Below are positions 8,156-15,359 of a DNA stretch of 64,000 nucleotides, piece by piece. The DNA lies in NCBI RefSeq assembly GCF_910593845.1, contig NZ_CAJVAS010000003.1, positions 124,001 to 188,000 on the forward strand, in the 5' to 3' direction. How positions within the stretch are numbered: position 1 is the stretch's first letter; the number at the start of each line of letters is the position of its first letter. Under the pieces are notes generated by a model, which had not been told where the DNA came from, did not search any database, and saw only the letters and a list, made by a program, of their open reading frames with translations. The position numbers were made by a program, and so were the translations under genes. The stretch is from Paenibacillus solanacearum (lineage in GTDB: Bacteria; Bacillota; Bacilli; Paenibacillales; NBRC-103111).

Positions 8156-9145
8156 ATGATGCAAGTTCTATTGCCGGGCTTAATGAAAAGACAGCTTAAA
8201 ACCATTGCGGCCGTTGTTCTTTCGATGTTGATTTCGGTATGGTCCGTCTTGCCCGTCTATGCAGCCACGCCTGCCAAAACGGTCAGTGCATCGGCAACGC
8301 TCGCTTACAATCTCAAGGGCTTGAATCATAATGTAGCGGTCCAGAAAGCCTACATCGCTTCGACGTACGTATACGTCACTCAGCGGTCCGGGGGCACATG
8401 CTATTTGTCGAGATTGCTTATCAGCGGAAGCAACGCAACGTATGTTGACGAAATGACGATCACCAACGCCGGTCATTGCCAGACGCTTGACATGTATACA
8501 TACAATGGCATCAATTACTTTTACTTCAGCTCCAAGGCCGATTCCTCGACGTCTTATTACTGGTCGCTCCAGGTGGCAAGACTGCAATATTCCGCAGGTA
8601 CGACCGTCGATTACACGGATCTTCACCGATTCACGTACATGAATTACGCCAATCCGACCGGCACAAGTCTGGGGACTACATACCGGGTCGACGGCGGAGG
8701 CAACAGCACCCATACGATCTTCCGCGTACAGACGACCAATGGCGATGTAACGTGGTCGATCTACGACACGGTTGCGCTCAACCAGCTGCTTGACAGTAAT
8801 GAACAGGTGCGCCTGGACAGTGCAGCTGCCAAAAGCGCTTGCGTGACCAGCTTTACTCAGTCGGGCAGTGCGATCGTCAGACCGAACGGATCGTTCCAAG
8901 GCCTGGATATGCTCAGCAACACGGAAATTTACACATCGGGCGGAGCGGAAGGCGACACGCCGCAAATCGCGATGATGTCGGGCACGGGATCTTACAAAAC
9001 GCTGGCGAGCATTACGAATGTAGGGACGCATGAAATCGAAGGCGTGCAGACCAAAAACAATAACGTGTACTTCACGATCGTGACGGACCCGGTCAATAAA
9101 AAAGATACGCAAAAAATTTATTACGTACCTGATAGCATCTTTTAA
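8156..9145 (+). CDS. Helveticin-J-family class III bacteriocin-like secreted protein (copy 2)
   Basis: A 329-residue paralogue of the protein at 5098, similar over the whole length. The signal peptide covers about residues 1-36 (LMKRQLK, hydrophobic stretch, cleavage after VYA). Shared blocks include AYNLKGLNHNVAVQKAYI, TYVYVTQRS, NAGHCQTLDMYTYNG, WSLQVARLQY, YTDLHRFTYMNYANP, WSIYDTVALNQLLD and GTHEIEGVQTKNNNVYF, all in helveticin J order. The likely start is the ATG at 8156 (GGAGGG 8-13 bases upstream) or the next codon. Three cysteines in copy 2 (GGTCYL, GHCQT, SACVT) are absent at the same positions in copy 1, which has none there. The paralogues could bind different targets. No immunity gene could be recognised nearby. 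Confidence 0.83.
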   Translation: MMQVLLPGLMKRQLKTIAAVVLSMLISVWSVLPVYAATPAKTVSASATLAYNLKGLNHNVAVQKAYIASTYVYVTQRSGGTCYLSRLLISGSNATYVDEMTITNAGHCQTLDMYTYNGINYFYFSSKADSSTSYYWSLQVARLQYSAGTTVDYTDLHRFTYMNYANPTGTSLGTTYRVDGGGNSTHTIFRVQTTNGDVTWSIYDTVALNQLLDSNEQVRLDSAAAKSACVTSFTQSGSAIVRPNGSFQGLDMLSNTEIYTSGGAEGDTPQIAMMSGTGSYKTLASITNVGTHEIEGVQTKNNNVYFTIVTDPVNKKDTQKIYYVPDSIF

Positions 9146-9194
9146 GCTATATTCAGCAGGTTCGAGCGAGAAATTGCGTCAGTAATCCAAGCGA

Positions 9195-9245
9195 AAGCCG
9201 GCATTGCCGCCCGGGAGCATGTTCCCGAAGCGGCCGTGCCGGCTT
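9195..9245. terminator. Long hairpin between convergent genes
   Basis: AAGCCGGCA (9195-9203) pairs with TGCCGGCTT (9237-9245), and an inner GCCGC/GCGGC plus GGGA/TCCC stem extends it. It lies between the helveticin-type gene and the convergent serine hydrolase and could end both transcripts, though T-runs are poor. Confidence 0.55.
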
Positions 9246-9267
9246 ATTCGTTGCGGCGCTAACCGAT

Positions 9268-10269
9268 TCATACGAGCGCCGGGAGGAGCTGCACCCATAC
9301 CAGATCGAGGATCGCCTGCATTCGTTTTTCTTCCGCCATGATGACAATGACCGCATCCTTTTTGGGCAAAACGATGCAAAATTGACCTTCCGCGCCTCGG
9401 CCGCAAAACCCGCCATGCCGGCAGCGCCAAAACATATACCCGTATCCTAGCCGCTTGTCCAAGCCGTTCATCGTTAACGTTGAAATCTGCTGTGAAGTCG
9501 CGGTGTCGATCCACTTCTCCGAAAGCAGCTGCCGGCCGTTCCAGTTCCCCTTACATAAATACAGCTGTCCGAATTTGGCGATATCCTCCGTTGTCAGGCT
9601 GAGTCCCCAGCCCCCCGTGTTTATGCCCTTCGGGCATGTATCCCAGCTGACACGCTCCATGCCGAGCGGCTCGAACAGCCGGGGGCGCAAATAATCAAGC
9701 AGCGATTCGCCCGTTACCGTCTGGAGGATGGCGGATAACATGTAACCCGCCGCATTGTTGTAAACGAATTTCGATCCGGGAGGGTCCTTGAGCGGCGTCT
9801 CCAGGAACGCTTTGACCCAATCCCCGTCTTCCGTGTGCCTGACGATCTGGTTTGTCGGATCTTTCGCATGGCCGATCGACATCGTCAGCAGATGGCTTAT
9901 ACGCAGTGACCCCATGTTTTGCTCGATCGCCGGGGATTGGCAGGAAGGAAAGAAGGAAATGACACGGTCATGGACGGACAGCAGTCCATCCTCGACAGCC
10001 ATGCCCACAGCCGTTGAACAGAAGCATTTGCTTATCGAGAACAGTTCATGCGGTTCATGCGACTGATGCGGCGGCCACCACTTCTCGGCCACTACTTCGC
10101 CATGATGAACGATCATCAGGCTGTGCAGGTTTAGCTGCGCCGTTTCGACGGACCGGACAAATCGATCGAGCGCCATGGACATATAAATTTGCTTAAAATA
10201 GCTTGCGCGCGGTAATGCGTCAGCAATGATCGGGAACGCCTCCTTTGTCATGTGTTCTAGTATATTCAT
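9268..10269 (-). CDS. Serine hydrolase, class C beta-lactamase/penicillin-binding family
   Basis: A 333-residue beta-lactamase-fold hydrolase. FSISK (S78-x-x-K81) is the nucleophile motif, VYNNAAGY (near residue 170) matches the Y-x-N motif, and RGAEGQF near the C-terminus replaces the usual H/K-x-G. There is no signal peptide, so this is probably a cytoplasmic esterase or peptidase rather than a beta-lactamase. Start choice is uncertain: the ATG at 10269 has no good ribosome-binding site, while a perfect AAAGGAGG lies inside the frame (near 10240-10247) a few bases before ATC/ATT codons at 10225-10230, just upstream of LPRAS where many relatives begin. A non-ATG start there is possible. Monocistronic and convergent with the helveticin-type gene. 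Confidence 0.85.
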   Translation of the reverse strand: MNILEHMTKEAFPIIADALPRASYFKQIYMSMALDRFVRSVETAQLNLHSLMIVHHGEVVAEKWWPPHQSHEPHELFSISKCFCSTAVGMAVEDGLLSVHDRVISFFPSCQSPAIEQNMGSLRISHLLTMSIGHAKDPTNQIVRHTEDGDWVKAFLETPLKDPPGSKFVYNNAAGYMLSAILQTVTGESLLDYLRPRLFEPLGMERVSWDTCPKGINTGGWGLSLTTEDIAKFGQLYLCKGNWNGRQLLSEKWIDTATSQQISTLTMNGLDKRLGYGYMFWRCRHGGFCGRGAEGQFCIVLPKKDAVIVIMAEEKRMQAILDLVWVQLLPALV

Positions 10270-10414
10270 ATGTCATAGAATGGAAGATGGAAGTGGAAAT
10301 CCGTGGATATTTACAAGCGTTCTTTGCAATCATGCGGATGATTCCCTGAAGGCATGCATCCTGCCGGCGACGGATCATGATTTTATATGAATTTCGCATT
10401 GCGCTTACATTCTC

Positions 10415-10443
10415 TTGACACTTTGCGGCGATAAGTTTGCTAT
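10415..10443 (+). promoter_or_regulatory. Probable promoter of 5'-nucleotidase gene
   Basis: A perfect TTGACA (10415-10420) is followed after 17 bp by TGCTAT (10438-10443), a weak -10, about 35 bases before the start codon. Confidence 0.55.
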
Positions 10444-10477
10444 CGTAATAGAAAGACGATGCCAAGGAGGAAGAGAC

Positions 10478-12349
10478 ATGATCAAATATCGGACACGAGC
10501 TTTGTTGGCTGCCGGGGTGCTGTCGCTCAGCTTGCTGGCAGGCGGGGCGCATGCGGAGCCGTCGCAAGCCTCTACGCATGCAAGCTGGATGACGGGTAAA
10601 GGACTGCTCGAAGGCGAAGCCGCCGGCCAATTGGCGCTGGACCGCCGAATCACGGCAGCGGAAGCAGTGACGCTTCTCGCCCGGCTGCAGCAAGAGAAGC
10701 TTCCGGCGGTCCCGCTTGGCGAACATTGGGCTTCGGCTGCGCTTTCCTGGGCCGTCAGCCAAAGCTTGTTGACGGCGGAAGAAGCGAAATCCCCCGATGC
10801 GGCGTTAACCGCCGAGCAGCTGAATCGGCTGTTCGGCCAAGCCGGTTACCCCATTGCATTGCCGGTCTCGGACACGGTGACCCGTGCGGGGCTCTTCGAT
10901 GCGATCGGTCAAAGCATGACGGTCCATGTCACGATTGCCCATATGAACGACACACATGGCCATATAACTGAGAATGCTTCCGGCGGAGAATTCGGCTACG
11001 CCCGCATCGCCTCCATCTTGAAGCAGTGGCGCTCCGAAAACCCGAATTTTCAATTGTTTGATGCAGGTGATACGTTCCAGGGAACCGTATTCGTCAACCT
11101 GTTCCAGGGCGAATCGCTGCCGCCGCTGCTTAAGGAACTGGGCATCAACGTGATGGAAGCGGGGAACCACGAGTTCGATTTCGGAGCCGAGCAAGCCGTA
11201 AAGCTGCGCAGCATGCTGCCATACCCGATGCTTGGCGCTAATGTCGTGAAGGAAGACGGAGAGCCGCTGCTGGATTTGACCTATCGTTTCGAAGCGGGCG
11301 GCCAGCGCTTTGTCGTGTTCGGTCTCGTTACGCCGGAGACGGCGATTTTGACGCATCCCGACAATGTCAAAGGCATCGCGTTCAAGGATCCTATCGAGAC
11401 GGCGAAAGCGATGGTTGCGGAGCTGCAGGGGAAAGGGGAGCACATCATTCTTCTATCCCATTGCGGGATCGAGGAAGACCGGGAAATCGCGAAGCAGGTT
11501 CCCGGGATTGAGCTGATCATCGGCGGACATTCCCACACGAAGTTAACGGAGCCGGAGGTCGTGAACGGAACGTATATTGTACAGGACTGGGAATATTTCA
11601 AGTCGCTTGGCCGCGTAGATATGTATTATTTGAACGGGGAACTTGTGGCTTTGACCGATATGCTGAAGGCGTATGACGCCGAGGTACCCGAGGATCCGGA
11701 GATGGCGACGCGGGTCAAGCAGATCAGCGACAGCATTGACGAGGCGCTGCACGTGACGATCGGACATACGGATGTGCTGCTCGAGGGCGACCGGACGATC
11801 GTACGCCAGCGGGAATCGAATCTCGGCAACTTCGTGGCCGATGCGATGCTGAACCGGACCAAGTCCATTCAAGGCTATGAAGCCGATGCGGCGATCACGA
11901 ACGGCGGGGGCATCCGTACGGAGATCCGTCCGGGAGACATTACGAAAAAAGCGCTGTACGACATGCTCCCGTTCCCGAACACGGTTGTCGTGCTGGAGGC
12001 GAGAGGCAGCGAGCTGAAGGCGGCGCTGGAGAATGGCGTTTCGCAGGCGGAGAGCGGCGCAGGAAGGTTCCCGCAAGTGAGCGGCTTGACGGTTGCATGG
12101 AACCCGTCGAATCCGGCCGGCTCCCGCATCGTTGAGGTGAAGGTCGGAGGTCAACTACTTGACATGAACAAAACCTACCGCATCGCAACCAATGATTTCG
12201 TAGCCGCCGGCGGCGACGGATACGACATGTTCAAGGATAAGAAAGCGTACAACACGGGAATTACGCTCTATGAGCTGATGGAAGAGACGATCTCCCGGCA
12301 GCAGACGATCGCGCCTAAGGTGGAAGGACGCATTACGGAAGTAAAGTAA
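10478..12349 (+). CDS. Secreted 5'-nucleotidase / bifunctional metallophosphatase
   Basis: A 623-residue exported nucleotidase that dephosphorylates extracellular nucleotides for salvage. A signal peptide covers about residues 1-26, ending AHA. Residues 30-140 resemble a degenerate S-layer-homology-like region (ITAAEAVTLLARL, WAVSQSLLTAEEA) that may hold the enzyme at the wall. From about residue 148 comes the metallophosphatase domain: HMNDTHGH, DAGDTFQGT, GNHEFDFG and GGHSHT. It ends in a 5'-nucleotidase C-terminal domain (NGGGIR, LPFPNTVVV, NDFVAAGGDGY). The ATG at 10478 follows AAGGAGGAAGAGAC; the longer frame begins inside the promoter. Monocistronic, followed by a terminator. Confidence 0.94.
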   Translation: MIKYRTRALLAAGVLSLSLLAGGAHAEPSQASTHASWMTGKGLLEGEAAGQLALDRRITAAEAVTLLARLQQEKLPAVPLGEHWASAALSWAVSQSLLTAEEAKSPDAALTAEQLNRLFGQAGYPIALPVSDTVTRAGLFDAIGQSMTVHVTIAHMNDTHGHITENASGGEFGYARIASILKQWRSENPNFQLFDAGDTFQGTVFVNLFQGESLPPLLKELGINVMEAGNHEFDFGAEQAVKLRSMLPYPMLGANVVKEDGEPLLDLTYRFEAGGQRFVVFGLVTPETAILTHPDNVKGIAFKDPIETAKAMVAELQGKGEHIILLSHCGIEEDREIAKQVPGIELIIGGHSHTKLTEPEVVNGTYIVQDWEYFKSLGRVDMYYLNGELVALTDMLKAYDAEVPEDPEMATRVKQISDSIDEALHVTIGHTDVLLEGDRTIVRQRESNLGNFVADAMLNRTKSIQGYEADAAITNGGGIRTEIRPGDITKKALYDMLPFPNTVVVLEARGSELKAALENGVSQAESGAGRFPQVSGLTVAWNPSNPAGSRIVEVKVGGQLLDMNKTYRIATNDFVAAGGDGYDMFKDKKAYNTGITLYELMEETISRQQTIAPKVEGRITEVK

Positions 12350-12384
12350 CAAAATACTCCTTATCGGAGCATTTTTAACCCCAT

Positions 12385-12429
12385 ACGGATCAGCCGTTGT
12401 CTCCGGATGACGCTGATCCGTTATTTTTT
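12385..12429 (+). terminator. Strong intrinsic terminator after 5'-nucleotidase
   Basis: ACGGATCAGC (12385-12394) and GCTGATCCGT (12412-12421) form a perfect 10-bp stem followed by TATTTTTT. A smaller CTCC/GGAG hairpin with a T-run lies just before it (12355-12376). Confidence 0.9.
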
Positions 12430-12796
12430 GAACGGCCGAATGCCTCATAATCGAAAACGACACAAAAATAATCACGCAGTGTATATTCAGCCGATTGCGT
12501 TTTTTGCTACGATTTGAGCAAGCAAAGGATGCAATGCGCCGCGCTGTGAGCGCCGGAAACCGGAAATAACGAATATGAGATGACGTCTTCAGCGGGGACG
12601 CCTAGCGTGGTTACAGCAAGCGGTGCATTGTGGAAAGCGAGGGATGCCGGGATCACAAAATCCAAGCTTATGATCGTACACTTCAGGGTACGGCCAAAGA
12701 AGGCATAGCAGGTAAGCGCATGAGGCTTGCCGCTGCGCTGCAAGTTGTTGTTGAACGGCATTTTGTTGGCGCGAACAATAAAAAGGGGGGGCTACG
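12430..12796. other. Intergenic region before lipoprotein gene, no gene found
   Basis: No convincing reading frame is present on either strand. There is a T6 run at about 12500 with a poor upstream stem, and a CCGGAAACCGG tetraloop hairpin near 12550. No ATGACA box pair and no good -35/-10 pair was found. Some leader function for the lipoprotein gene is possible but not supported. Confidence 0.4.
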
Positions 12797-14128
12797 ATGA
12801 CAAAGCTGCCATTGTTATTATCTGTATCGGCACTATTGGGAACGCTGTTGACATCCTGCGACAAGAAGGAGAGCCAATCGGCAACGGAGCATGCAAAAAA
12901 CGGGGGATCGCTTGAAACGATTCAAGAAGCCGTTACGTTGACCGTGTTTGCTCCCGGCAAAACGGTGGAGGCCTTTAACGCTCAGCTTGTGGAGCCGCTC
13001 AAGAAGAAATTTCCGAGTGTTACGCTGGAAAGAGTCGAAGTGCCGCAAGGCCCGATCGAAGCGATCAAAACATTCTCCACGAGCGGCAACGTTCCGGACT
13101 TGATCTTCGGTCTGCCGGGCTGGATCGGACAGTGGAAAATGTATAACGTATTCGCCGATATGACGCCGCTGATCCAAAAATACGATTTCAAGCTGGACAA
13201 ACTGCAGCCTAATGTTGTGAAAAGTATGAAAGCGTATTCATATGAAGGGCAAATGAATATTATGCCGATCAGCATTAACGGACAGGTGCTTTATTATAAT
13301 AAAGATCTGTTCGACAAGCTTGGCGTCGCCTATCCGAAGGACGGCATGACCTGGGATGACACGCGCAAAATCGTGGCGGCCATGACCCATAACGAGGGCG
13401 GTATTCAATACCGGGGCTTCGATGCGAATCTGAACTACTCCATAAACAACAATCAGCGCTCGTTGTCCCTTGTCGATGCGAAAACGAACAAAGCGTCCAT
13501 CTATAAGGACGGCTGGATCGAATGGCTGAATACGATCAAGAGCGTGTACGACGTGACGGGCAACATTCCGGCGCAAAAAAACCAGCTCGCGAACAACAAT
13601 CCGTTCCTGAAGGGCGAGGTCGCCATGTTCGCCAACATTACGGATATGATGACCAATGTGCTCATTCATCCGGACAAGGCTGCGTTCCATTGGGATCTCG
13701 TGACGCTTCCTTCCTTCAAAGACAAACCCGGACAGGGCGTCCAGCTGAACACGCCGTTCGGCTCCATCTCGTCCACGACGAAGCATGCTGACGCCTCGTT
13801 CAAGGTGCTGGCTTACCTGGTTTCCGAGGAAATGCAGCTGAATACGTCGAGGGAAGGAACGATCCCGGTCATTCAATCCGATGCGGTCAAGCAGGAATTT
13901 GGCAAAAACATTCCGCTGCTCGCGGATAAAAACATTGCGGCGCTGTTCAAAATGGCGGCGGCGGACACCCGCAGTCCGCTCACACAGTACGACAATATCG
14001 TGGTCGGGGTGCTGACCGACAAGTTCGCCGAATCGCTCGTTCAGAACAAGGATATCAATACCATGCTGCGGGAAGCCGAGGAACTGGCCAATAAGCAGGT
14101 CGAGGCCAATTTGACCCCCTCCTCATGA
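12797..14128 (+). CDS. Extracellular solute-binding lipoprotein (family 1), orphan
   Basis: A 443-residue lipoprotein of the sugar-binding ABC type. The signal peptide ends in the lipobox LLTSC (Cys at 21), so the mature protein is anchored to the outer face of the membrane. The mature part has the usual features: NVPDLIFG, PISINGQVLYYNKDLFDKLG and VAYPKDGMTWDD. The last motif recurs in the three other lipoproteins of this window, as does the C-terminal DINTMLREAEE. No permease or ATPase gene is adjacent, so it must share a transporter encoded elsewhere or act as a sensor. A GGGGGG stretch precedes the ATG. The stop codon sits in a CCCCCTC/GAGGGGG hairpin (14114-14135) that separates it from the convergent AraC gene. 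Confidence 0.9.
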   Translation: MTKLPLLLSVSALLGTLLTSCDKKESQSATEHAKNGGSLETIQEAVTLTVFAPGKTVEAFNAQLVEPLKKKFPSVTLERVEVPQGPIEAIKTFSTSGNVPDLIFGLPGWIGQWKMYNVFADMTPLIQKYDFKLDKLQPNVVKSMKAYSYEGQMNIMPISINGQVLYYNKDLFDKLGVAYPKDGMTWDDTRKIVAAMTHNEGGIQYRGFDANLNYSINNNQRSLSLVDAKTNKASIYKDGWIEWLNTIKSVYDVTGNIPAQKNQLANNNPFLKGEVAMFANITDMMTNVLIHPDKAAFHWDLVTLPSFKDKPGQGVQLNTPFGSISSTTKHADASFKVLAYLVSEEMQLNTSREGTIPVIQSDAVKQEFGKNIPLLADKNIAALFKMAAADTRSPLTQYDNIVVGVLTDKFAESLVQNKDINTMLREAEELANKQVEANLTPSS

Positions 14129-14137
14129 GGGGGTCGG

Positions 14138-15052
14138 TTACTTGATACCGGACTGAAACTGCTTGCGGTACGCCATGGCGCTGATGCCTTCGAATTTCGA
14201 GAAGGTGCGGCTGAACCGGTTCACATCCTCGTAGCCGACCATTCTTGCGATATCCGACAGCCGGTAATCGCTGTTCAAGATCAGCTCGCGGGCGTACTGC
14301 ATCCTTGCCCGGCGCACGTATTCCGTCGGCGAGACGCCGAACGTTTTTCTGAACAGAAGGCGCAGATGGCTCTCGCTAATGAAGGCGACGGCGGCTAGGC
14401 TCGTCGGTGTCAGCTCCTCGCTGATATTGCTTTTGATATACGTGCATATTTCTTGAATGCGCTTGTCCGTCTGCTCCGGCTGTTCCGGAATATCGTCCTT
14501 GATCAGGCCGCAGAGCTGGCCGAACCACTCGTAAAAGCTTCGCTGGACATCGATGAGCTCCAGCGTCTGCGCGGTGTTCAGCTCGTGCACTGTCTCCGTC
14601 TCGTCCTTTCTCCAGGCGCTGTCGAGCTGCAAATGCGCCAGCATTTGATCGGCATGGTGCACCAGCTCCCGGGATTTGACGACAAAAGGCTCCCAGCGTC
14701 CCGTATCCGGAATGCTAACCCGCTGCGGCAGCTGATAAATGCGGACGAACTCCAGCGAGCCGATCCGGATGTCGGCGGCCAGCGTAATGTAATGAAAGAA
14801 GCCGTAGCTATCCTTTTCCTGAAATCCGGTACGCGCCACGGATGGGGGAATGATGACAATATCTCCCTTGCTCAGCTCGTATGGATTTCCTCCGATATCC
14901 ACCTTCTTATGTCCATCCAGAACGATCCAGATGATTGTAAACGGAAAGCTTGCTTTCCTCAACGGCCGGTCGGGCGGTATGTTCCATTCATAGATCCACC
15001 TGAGCGTTAAGCGCAGATCGCCGAGGAGCTTGATCTTGACCAAATTTCCCAT
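14138..15052 (-). CDS. AraC family transcriptional regulator
   Basis: A 304-residue regulator: an N-terminal cupin-type sugar-sensing domain (about 20-110, including GDIVIIPPSVARTGF) and two C-terminal helix-turn-helix motifs (about 205-300; SLAAVAFISESHLRLLFRK and SDIARMVGYEDVNRFSRTFSKFEG). The start codon follows TGGAGG. It is divergent from the sulfatase/dehydrogenase/GH43 genes at 15360-20811 and convergent with the lipoprotein at 12797, so it is the likely activator of one or both; this is inference from position. Confidence 0.93.
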   Translation of the reverse strand: MGNLVKIKLLGDLRLTLRWIYEWNIPPDRPLRKASFPFTIIWIVLDGHKKVDIGGNPYELSKGDIVIIPPSVARTGFQEKDSYGFFHYITLAADIRIGSLEFVRIYQLPQRVSIPDTGRWEPFVVKSRELVHHADQMLAHLQLDSAWRKDETETVHELNTAQTLELIDVQRSFYEWFGQLCGLIKDDIPEQPEQTDKRIQEICTYIKSNISEELTPTSLAAVAFISESHLRLLFRKTFGVSPTEYVRRARMQYARELILNSDYRLSDIARMVGYEDVNRFSRTFSKFEGISAMAYRKQFQSGIK

Positions 15053-15107
15053 AACGGGTCACAGCCTCCAGTAACACAGATATAGACTAGTATATATAAA
15101 AAAGATT

Positions 15108-15121
15108 TGAAAGCGCAATCA
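15108..15121. promoter_or_regulatory. cre-like site between araC-type gene and sulfatase
   Basis: TGAAAGCGCAATCA matches the CcpA cre consensus with one mismatch, in the divergent promoter region. It suggests carbon-catabolite repression of the sulfatase locus. Confidence 0.5.
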
Positions 15122-15209
15122 ATATTCGGGAAAAAGATTGCTTTTGCAAAATCATTACGGTGAACACCGAGGTAGCGGCTGTGGATATGAATTACAGAAG
15201 GAGGTGAGG

Positions 15210-15257
15210 GTGCAGGATCGCCGGATACATGGATTCATCGCTTCGGAAAGGAGGTGA
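15210..15257 (+). CDS. Possible 15-residue leader peptide between two identical ribosome-binding sites
   Basis: AAGGAGGTGAGGG occurs twice, at 15198-15210 and 15248-15260, exactly 50 bp apart. From the first, a GTG at 15210 opens a 15-codon frame whose TGA (15255-15257) lies inside the second copy. Such an overlap is what a translated leader would look like, but no good start codon follows the second copy and the reading frame is too short to test statistically. It lies about 100 bases before the secreted sulfatase. The rest of 15053-15359 holds only the cre-like site. Confidence 0.3.
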   Translation: MQDRRIHGFIASERR

Positions 15258-15359
15258 GGGCCGGCAAGCGGGCCTTGCCGTATCAAGCGAAACGAAACCG
15301 ATGATGGGGTGTACGGGAGAATGTTATCGTCATCCCGTATCAAGGAGAATGAGGTGAAT

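Noticed and set aside
8180..9112. Minus-strand open frame of 310 codons opposite helveticin-type copy 2
   Set aside because: Shadow of the real gene; the plus-strand protein has a signal peptide, ribosome-binding site and a close paralogue.
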